Shown here: in pieces, positions 7,854 through 16,141 of the stretch
How the letters are laid out: each line of letters opens with the position of its first letter
How positions within the stretch are numbered: the stretch's first letter is position 1
Origin: an uncultured Rickettsiales bacterium
Lineage (GTDB): Bacteria > Pseudomonadota > Alphaproteobacteria > UBA8366
Assembly: GCA_913046825.1 (NCBI GenBank)
Contig: CAJWTF010000061.1
Location: forward strand, 1-20,185
Length of the DNA stretch: 20,185 nucleotides
Direction: 5' to 3'
Made by a program: the position numbers and the translations under genes
The notes under the pieces: model-generated
What the model was told of the DNA's origin: nothing
The model's input: the letters and a program-made list of their open reading frames with translations, nothing else
Databases searched by the model: none

Positions 7854-9263
7854 ATGAATGACGTATCAACAGTTTCGGTCGCCGAGACCGGCACATTATC
7901 CCAATCCATGGCGGGTTTTGTCGAAGGGTTCGATTTAGACCGCGTGCCGGCGGAGGTGATTGCCCGCGCTAAGCTCAATATCTTGGATGCGCTCGGGATC
8001 GGGTTCGCATCAGTCGGTTTCGATTTTGCCAAACGCCTGGCGTCGGCGCTGCAGGAGATAGGTGGTAACGGCGACTATCCGATCATCGGTATGGATTTAC
8101 GCCTCACGCAACGGGACGCGGCGCATCTGAATGGCACGCTCATTCATGGGCTTGATTATGACGACACGCATAGTGGTGCGGTTGTTCACACCTCGGCCAG
8201 TGCCGTGCCGACCATGCTGTCGGCGGGTCTCGCCACTGGGGCCACTGGGCGCCAGGCATTGGGTGCTTTCCTGATTGCCTCCGAAGCCGCCAGCCGCATA
8301 GGAGCGGCTGCCAATGGTGGGTTCCATCAACGGGGATTTCATCCGACTGGTGTCGTCGGCGCTTTTGGCTCCGCCATTGGGGCCAGCTATCTCTATGGCC
8401 TCAAGGGCGATCAATTGCTCGACGCACAAGGCATCGTGCTGTCGCAAGCCGCAGCGAGCCTTGAATTTCTGGACGATGGGGCTTGGACCAAACGCAATCA
8501 TCCGGCTTGGGCCAGCGTGTGCGGCCAAACAGCAGCGATGATGGCGAAGCATGGGTATTTCGGTCCGCGCAAACCGTATGAAGGGCGCTATGGTCTATTC
8601 AATCTTTATATGCGTGATCCGGCGATGGCCGACCCGCGTGTCATGACGCACGGTCTTGGCGAGGCGTGGAGTATGATGGATATCGCCTTCAAGCCCTATC
8701 CGGCCTGCCACTTCAATCACGCTTTTGCGGACGCGACCTTGGCGTTGAAGGAGAGACACGGATTGAGCCCGGCGGACGTCAAATCCATGACGGCGCGCAT
8801 TCACGAGGATCAATCGAACGTGGTGTGTGAGCCGGAGGCCAATAAGATGCATCCGCAGAACGCTTATGATGCACAGTTCAGCGTGCACTACATCATGTCC
8901 GCTAGCTTGACGCGGGGGCAATTCACCCTCGACGAGTTGGAAGACGACGCGCTGCGCGATCCGACGATCCTCGACCTCTGCTCGAAGTCCGGCTATGAGA
9001 TCGATCCTGACTCCGCCTATCCGAAGTATTATTCGGGCGAGGTGGTGATTGAGACCACGGATGGACGCACGCTGTCGCACCGTGAGGGCATCAATCGCGG
9101 TTCCGCCGACAATCCGGTTTCACAAGCGGATCTCGAAGCGAAGTTTTTTGCCAATGCCACCCGCACCGTCAGTCAAGAGAAGGCCGAAGCGGTAAAGGCG
9201 GCGGTGATGAGTCTTGAGACACATGATAATCTGAATGCCTTGGCCGATGCGCTCGTCGCCTGA
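7854..9263 (+). CDS. MmgE/PrpD family protein
   Basis: Cytoplasmic enzyme of the MmgE/PrpD fold, 469 residues, the usual length. The family includes 2-methylcitrate dehydratase, cis-aconitate decarboxylase and iminodisuccinate epimerase, all acting on small polycarboxylic acids. Family landmarks are LNILDALGIG near residue 41, HGLDYDDTH (98-106), H112 in VVHTSAS, GFHPTGVVGAFG (161-172), the lysine in WTKRNHPAW (K213), and KPYPACHFNH (280-289). These cover the Asp, His and Lys positions that form the family pocket, so the protein looks active. GGGAG (7843-7847) lies six bases before ATG 7854. The HpaB/AbfD-like gene starts 17 bases after its stop, indicating one transcript. A 2-methylcitrate cycle role is unlikely, since no prpB or prpC is present. 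Substrate unknown. Confidence 0.9.
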   Translation: MNDVSTVSVAETGTLSQSMAGFVEGFDLDRVPAEVIARAKLNILDALGIGFASVGFDFAKRLASALQEIGGNGDYPIIGMDLRLTQRDAAHLNGTLIHGLDYDDTHSGAVVHTSASAVPTMLSAGLATGATGRQALGAFLIASEAASRIGAAANGGFHQRGFHPTGVVGAFGSAIGASYLYGLKGDQLLDAQGIVLSQAAASLEFLDDGAWTKRNHPAWASVCGQTAAMMAKHGYFGPRKPYEGRYGLFNLYMRDPAMADPRVMTHGLGEAWSMMDIAFKPYPACHFNHAFADATLALKERHGLSPADVKSMTARIHEDQSNVVCEPEANKMHPQNAYDAQFSVHYIMSASLTRGQFTLDELEDDALRDPTILDLCSKSGYEIDPDSAYPKYYSGEVVIETTDGRTLSHREGINRGSADNPVSQADLEAKFFANATRTVSQEKAEAVKAAVMSLETHDNLNALADALVA

Positions 9264-9280
9264 GGGGGAGAACTACCGCC

Positions 9281-10855
9281 ATGTTCATGACATCCGACGA
9301 TTTTCGGGAATCCTTGCGCCGCTATAATCCGCGCGTCTTCTGTGACGGCGACCGGATCGAGAGTGTGGCGGACGAGCCTCGGTTCCGCCCCGGTGTAGAT
9401 GCTATCGGTGTCACCTATGATTTCGCCTTGGAGGCGGACTACCGTCCCCTGATGGTGGCTGAGCAGCACACGACCGGACAGGACGTTAACCGGATGCTGC
9501 ATATCTGCCGCACGCCCCAGGACTTGGTCAACAAGCTCGAGGCGGTGCGTCTGCTGTGCCGCGAAGTTGGCTGTGCGCAACGGTATCTCACCCACGATGC
9601 GTTGAATGCGATTTATCAGGCGACATATCGGATCGACGAGGATAAGGGCACCGAGACGCACCAACGTTTCCTCAACTATCTGCATAAGGTCCAGGACGAG
9701 GATCTGACTCTCGGTGTTGCGATGACCGATGGCAAAGGCGACCGGAAGCTGCGACCATCGGACCAACCCAATCCAGATTCCTATGTGCATATCAAGGAAC
9801 GTCGTGCCGATGGCGTGGTCATACGGGGTGCCAAGGCGATCATCACGGCAGCGCCGTACGTCCATGAATATCTCGTCATGCCGGGCCGTAATATGACGGA
9901 CGCGGACGCGGAATTCGCGATCTGCTGCGCCATCCCGGTCGATGCGGAGGGTATCACCATCGTCTCGCGCCCGGCCGGCCGTCACGATGATGCCTCGGCT
10001 AAGTTCAGTGCAAAATATGGCCAAGCGACTGGTGTTGCGATCTTCGACGACGTGTTCGTACCTTGGGACCGGGTATTTATGGCGGGCGAGTGGGAACACT
10101 CGCAATTCCTGACCTCGACCTACGCGACTCATCACCGGCACAGCTGCATCGGCGCGCGGGCTGGGTTCGGCGACTTGTTGATCGGTGGGGGTGTAATGAT
10201 GAGCGAGGCTAACGGCCTTTCCGTCGAAGCCACGCCGCATCTGCGCGATAGCATGGTTGAGCTAATTAAGATTGTCGAAGGGTTCTACGCCTGTGGTGTT
10301 GCGGCCTCTGTCTATGGCTTTGCGGACCCGGCGGGTAGCTTTCAACCGGATGGCGTCTTCGCCAATGTCGGCAAGCTAATGATGGCGACGCAAATCTACG
10401 ACATGCATCGGATCGCCCATGAAGTCTCCGGCGGCCTAATCGTGGCGTTGCCTGGCCCGGACGAAGATCACAATCCGGAAACGGCGGGCGATCTCGCTAC
10501 AATGCTGCAGGCGCGCGCGGACATCCCGCATGGCCACCGCGCCGAAGTCGCGCGGTTCATGGAAGACCTGACGGCGTCGAAGACGGGATCGTGGATGTCC
10601 GTCATCAGTTTGCATGGCGGTGGATCACCGGCGGCGATGAAGCGTGAAATCTATCGCTACTATCCGATTGAAGAGCGGGTTCAGCTGGTCGAAAAACTAC
10701 TCGACCGTGACGTCTTGGCGAAAGATGGCAAGCGCGTCTCCAAGCAACCGGGTCGTTGTTGTCCGGTCGGCTGCCAGGTGCCAGAGACACCGCAACTTGA
10801 CTATAAGCCGGACGATACGCCAAGGCTGGAAAAACTCGATCCGGCCGCGGAGTAG
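9281..10855 (+). CDS. HpaB/4-hydroxybutyryl-CoA dehydratase family protein lacking two Fe-S ligands
   Basis: A 524-residue member of the acyl-CoA-dehydrogenase-like fold shared by 4-hydroxyphenylacetate 3-monooxygenase (HpaB) and 4-hydroxybutyryl-CoA dehydratase (AbfD). It follows AbfD over most of its length: MTSDDFRESLRRYNPRVF, MTDGKGDR, VIRGAKA, IFDDVFVPWDRVF, HHRHS, VSGGLIVALPGP and LHGGGSP. From memory of Clostridium aminobutyricum AbfD, the [4Fe-4S] ligands are C99, C103, H292 and C299. Here the aligned residues are C98, Y102, H285 and A292, so two cysteines are lost; C289 sits where AbfD has Y296. The protein therefore probably does not bind the classic cluster and may work as a flavin enzyme. 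A cysteine-rich tail, RCCPVGCQ (Cys 493, 494, 498), follows the family domain. GGGGGAG precedes ATG 9281; ATG 9287 is an alternative start. Probably co-transcribed with the MmgE/PrpD gene. Confidence 0.85.
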   Translation: MFMTSDDFRESLRRYNPRVFCDGDRIESVADEPRFRPGVDAIGVTYDFALEADYRPLMVAEQHTTGQDVNRMLHICRTPQDLVNKLEAVRLLCREVGCAQRYLTHDALNAIYQATYRIDEDKGTETHQRFLNYLHKVQDEDLTLGVAMTDGKGDRKLRPSDQPNPDSYVHIKERRADGVVIRGAKAIITAAPYVHEYLVMPGRNMTDADAEFAICCAIPVDAEGITIVSRPAGRHDDASAKFSAKYGQATGVAIFDDVFVPWDRVFMAGEWEHSQFLTSTYATHHRHSCIGARAGFGDLLIGGGVMMSEANGLSVEATPHLRDSMVELIKIVEGFYACGVAASVYGFADPAGSFQPDGVFANVGKLMMATQIYDMHRIAHEVSGGLIVALPGPDEDHNPETAGDLATMLQARADIPHGHRAEVARFMEDLTASKTGSWMSVISLHGGGSPAAMKREIYRYYPIEERVQLVEKLLDRDVLAKDGKRVSKQPGRCCPVGCQVPETPQLDYKPDDTPRLEKLDPAAE

Positions 10856-10913
10856 CGGACAGCACCTGCTGGCTAAAGGGATGTAATTCCTCTAGCTCTG
10901 TCCATCCCTACAG

Positions 10914-12084
10914 ATGAGACGGCGCATGGCCGAGGCCGAAGAAGGAAAGCAGGATCAGAGCTGGCGGGGTCTTTGGCTTTCGTCGGGAGCTTTGTCGCTC
11001 GGACTTCTTGGCGACTCCCTGATTTACGTCGTCTTGCCTGTAAATGCGGAAGCCTTCGGCGTTAGTCTGTTTTGGGTAGGCATTCTGCTGGCAGCAAATC
11101 GTGTCATCCGCACCTTTACCTGCGGCTTCATGGCACATTTCGGCTAACGCGTCGGGCTTCGCAATCGTTGTATCATCGCTTGTATCACAACGGTCCTCTC
11201 GACCGTAAACTACTGCGTGTTCCAGGGATGGGCGCCATTACTTGGCGGGTGGCTGTTGTGGGGGATGTCCTATGCCGCCTTGTTGCTCGTCACTTTGGGC
11301 TATGCGGCGAGTGATCGTGCCAAGACGGAAACGCGTGTCGGCTCCAGCCGGGCGGTGACGCAACTTGGCCCCGTTCTGGCACTCACGGGAGGGGCATGGC
11401 TCGCCGGTGTTGTCGGCCCGCAGGATGTTTTTTGATCTGTGGACTTCTCTTACTCGTCGCGTTGCCGATGGCTTTTATGCTGCTGGTCCGTCTGCAAGGT
11501 GCTGCGAAACCACCGGCAACCCGGCCGGCGATGCTGCCGAAACCCGATCGTTTGGATATGTTGATCTTCTGGATTGGCGTCGGCGCGGACGGCATTTTCG
11601 TCATGGCGATGACGATTATGCTGGCGCGGCAAGCATCCTTAGAGCTGGCCATGATTTCGGGTGGTACGTTGTTGGCGGGTCGGCACTTCGCCGGGATCGT
11701 CGCAGCACCATTGGTGGGCATGATCGCGGATCGGGTTGGTGTGCGGATTCCGCTCGTTGCCATGCCAGCTCTTTTGATCGCCAGGTTTCTGATGATCGGG
11801 TTGCGCTGCTTCGCGTTCGGGGCGGGCGCCATAATTGTGTCTCAAGGCGCTCTGGCGGCATTGTTTCCAGCCCGGTGGCGCATTTCTCGACTTCGGGTGT
11901 CATGCAACCGTTGGCGCGAAATCAGACGTGGCGAGATGCTGGCGCCGCGGTCGGTCCCATCGGTGCCGGATTGCTGATCGGAATAGTGACGCCCGAGGTG
12001 ATGCATATGGTGCTTGCCGCGATATGCGCCGTCACTTTGTTATTGTTAATGACATCTCAAATGTGGCGTCGGAGCGAGAGTTGA
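10914..12084 (+). pseudogene. Broken MFS transporter, tandem paralog of the next gene
   Basis: Decayed major facilitator superfamily carrier that aligns almost without gaps to the intact gene at 12156-13328, at roughly two-thirds amino-acid identity by eye. ATG 10914 opens a frame reading WRGLWLSSGALSLGLLGDS to a TAA at 11145-11147, where the intact copy has Glu in LGERIG. The same frame then continues (WLLWGMSYAALLLVTLGYAA) to QDVF. A one-base deletion in a T run (six T at 11428-11433; seven expected) moves reading to LICGLLLLVALPMAF and onward to GALAALFPA. A second one-base deletion near 11870 in a C run moves it to PVAHFSTSGVMQPLARNQTW and the end WRRSES. With these three repairs the product is about 390 residues, full length. 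An ATG at 10926 is an alternative start. No good ribosome binding site is seen. Confidence 0.93.
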
Positions 12085-12155
12085 AGTCGTTCCAGGCTGG
12101 CCAATTGTCGGCGGCTGGCCGATTGTTGCGGGATTGTGTCAATTCGTAGCCAAGC

Positions 12156-13328
12156 ATGACCACTTCCGGCGAAACAGAACAAAATAAACCTGATACTGGT
12201 TGGCGCAGTCTCTGGCTGTCCTCCTGGGCGCTATCGCTGTCGCTTTTTGGCGATGCGTTGATCTATATCGTCTTGCCGGTCAATGCTGACCTGTTCGGCA
12301 TTAGCCTCGCTTGGGTTGGTGTGTTGTTGGCGGCCAATCGGATCATTCGCACTTTCACATACGGATTCGTCGCACAATTGGGCGAACGGATCGGGCTGAA
12401 AAACCTCTGCATTCTGGCGTGCTGCACGGCTATTCTTTCAACGGCAGGATACGGATTTCTACACGGCGGCTGGCCATTATTGGGTTCACGTGTTGTTTGG
12501 GGTTTGTCTTATGCCGGGCTGCTGCTCGTCACCTTGGCCTATGCGGCGCGGGACCGGGCGAAGACCGGCACACGGGTTGGTGTGAGCCGCGCCATAGAGC
12601 AGGTCGGGCCACTTCTGGCACTGACCGTCGGCACGTGGCTTGCGGGCATCGTCGGACCTCGAGACGTGTTCCTGTATTTGACCGTGGCTGCACTCATAAC
12701 CTTACCAATGGCGTTTATATTACCGTCGAAGTCGGATGATGGGCCCCCCGTGGCACCGTCGGCCCGGCCCAGTATGTTCCCGAAACCGGATCGCTTCGAC
12801 ATTCTGATTTTCTGGATGGGGGCGGGCATCGACGGCGTCTTTACGCTCACCATCGTGATCATGTTTGCGCAGCAAACCTCGGTTGAACTCGCCATGGTTT
12901 CCGGTGGATTGATTCTGGCGGCCCGGCGGATTGCGGAAATGGTGGCCGCACCCGCATCTGGGGCCATCGCCGACAAGTTTGGCGTGCGCCGTCCCTTGAT
13001 CGCGTCGTCGATTTTTGTCGTGGCGGGCTTTGTACTTGTCGGTATGGGATGGCTTGTGTCGGGATCACTCCTGATTGTCATCGCGCGGGGGGCACTCGGC
13101 ACCCTGTTCCCCGCCGCGGTCGCTCATTTCGCACCGGCGGGGGTGTTGCAGCCCCTGGCGCGAAATCAAACCTGGCGTGATATCGGCGCGGCGGCGGGGC
13201 CGCTCGGCACTGGGGTCTTACTCGGGGTTTTCACACCAGAAGTCATGCATCTCGCGATTGCCGTGATTTACGCGATCAGCTTTATTTGGTTGATGATGTC
13301 GCCGATCTGGCGACGCGCACCTGAATAG
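12156..13328 (+). CDS. MFS transporter
   Basis: Major facilitator superfamily inner-membrane carrier, 390 residues, with about twelve hydrophobic segments; the first is near SWALSLSLFGDALIYIVLPV. A positively charged loop, DRAKTGTRVGVSRAIEQVGP, follows the fourth segment, and a central hydrophilic linker (SKSDDGPPVAPSARPSMFPK, about residues 190-209) divides the two halves. The C-terminal half includes LQPLARNQTWRDIGAAAGP. It is the intact partner of the broken copy just upstream and is followed 62 bases later by the CoA-transferase pair, so it most likely imports the substrate of the catabolic cluster; an efflux role is possible. ATG 12156 has no convincing Shine-Dalgarno sequence, so the start is inferred from alignment with the upstream copy. 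Confidence 0.9.
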   Translation: MTTSGETEQNKPDTGWRSLWLSSWALSLSLFGDALIYIVLPVNADLFGISLAWVGVLLAANRIIRTFTYGFVAQLGERIGLKNLCILACCTAILSTAGYGFLHGGWPLLGSRVVWGLSYAGLLLVTLAYAARDRAKTGTRVGVSRAIEQVGPLLALTVGTWLAGIVGPRDVFLYLTVAALITLPMAFILPSKSDDGPPVAPSARPSMFPKPDRFDILIFWMGAGIDGVFTLTIVIMFAQQTSVELAMVSGGLILAARRIAEMVAAPASGAIADKFGVRRPLIASSIFVVAGFVLVGMGWLVSGSLLIVIARGALGTLFPAAVAHFAPAGVLQPLARNQTWRDIGAAAGPLGTGVLLGVFTPEVMHLAIAVIYAISFIWLMMSPIWRRAPE

Positions 13329-13390
13329 CGCCGCTTGCCGCTCTGATCATCGGAAATACCTGTTCGAAGAGTGGTTTCACGGAGGGCCGA

Positions 13391-14608
13391 ATGGGCGAGC
13401 GTATTCTCGAAGGTATTAAGGTTGTCGAACTTGCGACATATATCGCGGGGCCGGCATCGACCGTGGTCTTGGCGGATTTTGGTGCGGATGTGATCAAGAT
13501 CGAGCCTCCAGGCCGGCCTGATCCCTATCGTGGCGGGCATCTGCGCGGCAGCGACGCACCAAAATCCGAATACCCCTACGGCTATATCGTCGACAATCGA
13601 AACAAGAAGGGCGTCGCCCTCGATATCAAGACCGAGGTTGGGCGTGTCGCCTTTAATCGGTTGATCGAAGGGGCGGATGTCTTCGTCACTAACATGCCTA
13701 TTCCGACACGTGAGCGTTTGAGCATTTCCTACGGGGATATTCGTGCCATCAACGAACGCATCGTCTATGCCTCGATCTCCGCTTATGGCGAAAAGGGCCC
13801 GGAAGCGGGACGGCCGGGTTTCGATTCGACGGCGCTTTGGGCGCGTACCGGATTGATGGACTTGGTGAAGCCGGGACCAGAATCGCCGCCCGCACGTTCC
13901 TTGCCGGGCATGGGGGATCACCCGACGGCGATGTCTTTATACGCGGCGATCATGACCGGATTGTTCCGCCGCGAACGCACGGGCAAGGGCGGGCACGTCT
14001 CCACGTCGTTGATGGCCAATGGCGTCTGGTGGAATGGGTTGCTGACCCAAGCGATGCTCTGTGGCGGTCAAGTGGTTTGCCGTCCGCCGCGCGAGAACGC
14101 GGGCAATCCGTTGCACAATCTTTACCAGACGCGGGACGAGCGTTGGATCCACATCGTCTTCAATACCAACCTGCAGCGTTGGCCGGAATTCGCCGATCTC
14201 ATCGCGAGGCCAGAGGTCGGGACCGACCCGCGCTTTGATAGCCAAGAAGGCCGCATCGCGAATAGTGCCGCGTTGATCCCGATCATGGAAGCGGCGTTCG
14301 CCGAGCGTGATTTTGCGGAATGGGTCCAGCTTTTGGACGAGAACCGCTTCACCTTCGGGGATGTTCGCACGATCGACGATATTCCAAATGACCGGCAGAT
14401 GCTGGAAGGCCGCGTGCTGCGCCCGATCGACGATCCGGCCGCCGGGGCTGACTATGTGGTCGACACGCCGATCTGGGTCGAAGACAGCGAGAAAGTAGCG
14501 CCCGTCATGCCGCCTGAGCTCGGCGAACATACGGAAGACGTGCTGCGGGCCATAGGCTATGACGACGAAGGATTGGCCGAACTCCAGGCGGCGGGAGCCA
14601 TTCTTTAG
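13391..14608 (+). CDS. Class III CoA-transferase (CaiB/BaiF family), first of a pair
   Basis: Family III CoA-transferase, 405 residues, which moves CoA between carboxylic acids through an aspartyl-CoA intermediate in the cytoplasm. It opens with ILEGIKVVELATYIAGPAST and LADFGADVIKIEPP, then VDNRNKKGVALDIKT, ADVFVTNMPIPTRERL and the catalytic aspartate D176 in LPGMGDHPTA. The C-terminal part ends with ELGEHTEDVLRAIGYDDE. GGAGGG lies just upstream of ATG 13391. The next gene encodes a close paralog of nearly the same length. This arrangement resembles heteromeric enzymes such as SmtAB (succinyl-CoA:malate) and BbsEF (succinyl-CoA:benzylsuccinate), so the two may form a complex that activates the imported acid with succinyl-CoA. 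That is inference; a homodimer with its own substrate is equally possible. Confidence 0.92.
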   Translation: MGERILEGIKVVELATYIAGPASTVVLADFGADVIKIEPPGRPDPYRGGHLRGSDAPKSEYPYGYIVDNRNKKGVALDIKTEVGRVAFNRLIEGADVFVTNMPIPTRERLSISYGDIRAINERIVYASISAYGEKGPEAGRPGFDSTALWARTGLMDLVKPGPESPPARSLPGMGDHPTAMSLYAAIMTGLFRRERTGKGGHVSTSLMANGVWWNGLLTQAMLCGGQVVCRPPRENAGNPLHNLYQTRDERWIHIVFNTNLQRWPEFADLIARPEVGTDPRFDSQEGRIANSAALIPIMEAAFAERDFAEWVQLLDENRFTFGDVRTIDDIPNDRQMLEGRVLRPIDDPAAGADYVVDTPIWVEDSEKVAPVMPPELGEHTEDVLRAIGYDDEGLAELQAAGAIL

Positions 14609-14674
14609 TGCCTTGCCAATCCTAGCTTGTCGGTTACCTATTCCCGAGTGCCTTTTACGAGTGGGAGTGTGGTG

Positions 14675-15889
14675 ATGGGTGAGGGAATCCTCGACGGAAT
14701 CAAAGTGCTGGACGTCGCCAGTTTCATTGCCGCTCCGGCAGCGGGAACGGTGATGGCGGATTTCGGCGCCGAAGTGATCAAGGTCGAGCCGATCGGGACC
14801 GGCGACCCCTTGCGCTATAGTCTTCGCGGACCCGGATATGGCCAAAGTCCTGCGCACCACGAGTGGTTCGTCGACAATAGAAATAAGAAAGGCATCGCCC
14901 TTAACCTGAAAACCGAAGAGGGCCGGGCGGTCCTTTATCGTTTGTGTGAGAGCGCGGATGTCTTTATCACCAACATGCCGTTCGGCCCGCGTGAGCGGTT
15001 GGGCATCCGCTATGAGGATATTGCACCACTGAACGAGAGGCTGATCTACGCGTCGGTGTCAGCTTACGGTGAGACGGGTCCGGAATCTGACCGTACCGGG
15101 TTCGATTCGACGGCGCTCTGGGCGCGCTCCGGCATGATGGACCTCATCAAACCTTCGCCGGAATCGCCTCCGGCGCGCTCACTGCCGGGCATGGGCGATC
15201 ATCCGACGGCGGTGTCCCTGTTTGGTGGTATCATGTTGGCACTTTACCGGCGAACCATGACCGGGAAAGGTGGCATGGCTTCGACCTCGCTGATGGCGAA
15301 TGGTGCCTGGGGGAATGCATTGTCGATCCAGGCGGTGTTGTCGGGTGGTGAGGTTGCGCATCGACCGGCACGCGAGAACGCAATGAGTGCCGTAAACAAT
15401 TTCTATCAATCGAAGGACGGTCGCTGGTTTCATTTGATCATGATTACCGGACAGGCCCGCTTTCCGGAATTGGCCGCGATCCTGGGGCGACCCGAAATCA
15501 ACGACGATCCTCGCTTCGCGACGGCGGAGTCCCGCACCGATAATGCCAAGGCGTTAATTGTGGAGCTGGATGTTGCCTTTGGCCGCCTGACAGCGGAGGA
15601 AGTTCGGGCGAAGTTGAACGAAGGCGGATTTACGTTTGGCGAGACCCATCCGATCACCGACGTGCTGAATGATGAGCAAATGCAAGCGGGAGGTGCGTTG
15701 AGGACGAACAGCGATCCGCGCGCAGGTGCTGATTTGGTTGTGGATACACCGATCTTCATTGATGGCGTGGAAAAGGCCGAGCCTGTTATGGCGCCTGCGC
15801 TGGGCCAGCACACCGAAGATATTTTGCGTGAGGCGGGCTATGACGAGGCGGAAATCGCGCGGCTTAAGGCCGAAGATGCTATTGGCTAA
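14675..15889 (+). CDS. Class III CoA-transferase (CaiB/BaiF family), second of a pair
   Basis: Paralog of the preceding CoA-transferase, 404 residues, with over half of positions identical by eye. It has ILDGIKVLDVASFIAAPAAG, MADFGAEVIKVEP, VDNRNKKGIALNLKT, ADVFITNMPFGPRERL, D175 in LPGMGDHPTA and ALGQHTEDILREAGYDE. Both copies keep the catalytic Asp and its surroundings, so neither is a dead subunit. The frame extends upstream to 14627, but ATG 14675 is chosen: it matches the paralog's N-terminus (MGEGILDG against MGERILEG) and has GGGAG at 14663-14667 at good spacing. The gap to the previous stop is 66 bases, consistent with one transcript. It is the last gene of the cluster; the following gene is on the opposite strand. 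Confidence 0.92.
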   Translation: MGEGILDGIKVLDVASFIAAPAAGTVMADFGAEVIKVEPIGTGDPLRYSLRGPGYGQSPAHHEWFVDNRNKKGIALNLKTEEGRAVLYRLCESADVFITNMPFGPRERLGIRYEDIAPLNERLIYASVSAYGETGPESDRTGFDSTALWARSGMMDLIKPSPESPPARSLPGMGDHPTAVSLFGGIMLALYRRTMTGKGGMASTSLMANGAWGNALSIQAVLSGGEVAHRPARENAMSAVNNFYQSKDGRWFHLIMITGQARFPELAAILGRPEINDDPRFATAESRTDNAKALIVELDVAFGRLTAEEVRAKLNEGGFTFGETHPITDVLNDEQMQAGGALRTNSDPRAGADLVVDTPIFIDGVEKAEPVMAPALGQHTEDILREAGYDEAEIARLKAEDAIG

Positions 15890-15894
15890 AAGAC

Positions 15895-15924
15895 ATTAAA
15901 AAACCGCGCCGAAAGACGCGGTTT
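15895..15924 (-). terminator. Rho-independent terminator of rpmJ
   Basis: AAACCGCG (15901-15908) and CGCGGTTT (15917-15924) form a perfect 8-bp stem with an 8-nt loop. Read on the minus strand, the hairpin is followed by a T run (six A at 15898-15903 on the plus strand), so it terminates rpmJ transcription. On the plus strand it lacks a T run, although it may partly stop transcription from the CoA-transferases, which end six bases before it. Confidence 0.8.
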
Positions 15925-15946
15925 CCAATGCCAAGACAGTCATCAA

Positions 15947-16072
15947 CTAGCCTTGGCGCGCCTTGAAGCGAGGGTTGGTCTTGTTGATCACATAGACGCG
16001 GCCCTTGCGGCGAACCACAACGCAATTCTTGTGACGTTTTTTCAAGGTCTTCAACGAACTAGCAACGCGCAT
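15947..16072 (-). CDS. rpmJ: Ribosomal protein bL36
   Basis: Large-subunit ribosomal protein bL36, 41 residues, encoded on the minus strand. The translation opens [20 protein letters not shown] and ends [20 protein letters not shown]. It is the zinc-free (C-minus) form of the protein: only one Cys is present (C17), so the CCHC zinc site is absent, as is usual for alphaproteobacterial copies of this length. GGAGG lies six bases before the ATG (plus-strand CCTCC at 16079-16083). A good sigma-70-type promoter and a terminator flank it, so it is a monocistronic unit. Confidence 0.97.
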   Translation of the reverse strand: MRVASSLKTLKKRHKNCVVVRRKGRVYVINKTNPRFKARQG

Positions 16073-16112
16073 AATATTCCTCCGGCCAATCGCCGATTAC
16101 CAACAGCGGGCG

Positions 16113-16141
16113 AACATAGGGGCAGGAATGCAGTCTGTCAA
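16113..16141 (-). promoter_or_regulatory. Sigma-70-type promoter of rpmJ
   Basis: On the minus strand, TTGACA (plus-strand 16136-16141) and TATGTT (plus-strand 16113-16118) are separated by exactly 17 bases. This gives a consensus -35 box and a 4-of-6 -10 box. The predicted transcript would start about 35 bases before the rpmJ ATG. Confidence 0.7.

Noticed and set aside
9173..10240. 355-codon minus-strand open frame
   Set aside because: It lies antisense to the well-supported HpaB/AbfD-like and MmgE/PrpD genes, with Arg/His-rich composition typical of a shadow frame and no family motifs.
10877..10909. Inverted repeat AGGGATG / CATCCCT
   Set aside because: A 7-bp stem with a 19-base loop and no T run; too weak to call a terminator or an operator.
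11365..12084. 239-codon plus-strand frame as a separate gene
   Set aside because: Only its end (PVAHFSTSGV onward) is meaningful and is the third segment of the broken MFS gene; its first two-thirds are out-of-frame translation.
12095..12128. Two direct copies of GGCTGGCC(A/G)ATTGT(C/T)G with an 18-base period
   Set aside because: Only two short imperfect units between the MFS copies; a chance or slippage duplication with no sign of an array or binding site.
13937..14860. 307-codon minus-strand open frame
   Set aside because: Antisense shadow spanning the two CoA-transferase genes; no recognisable domain.
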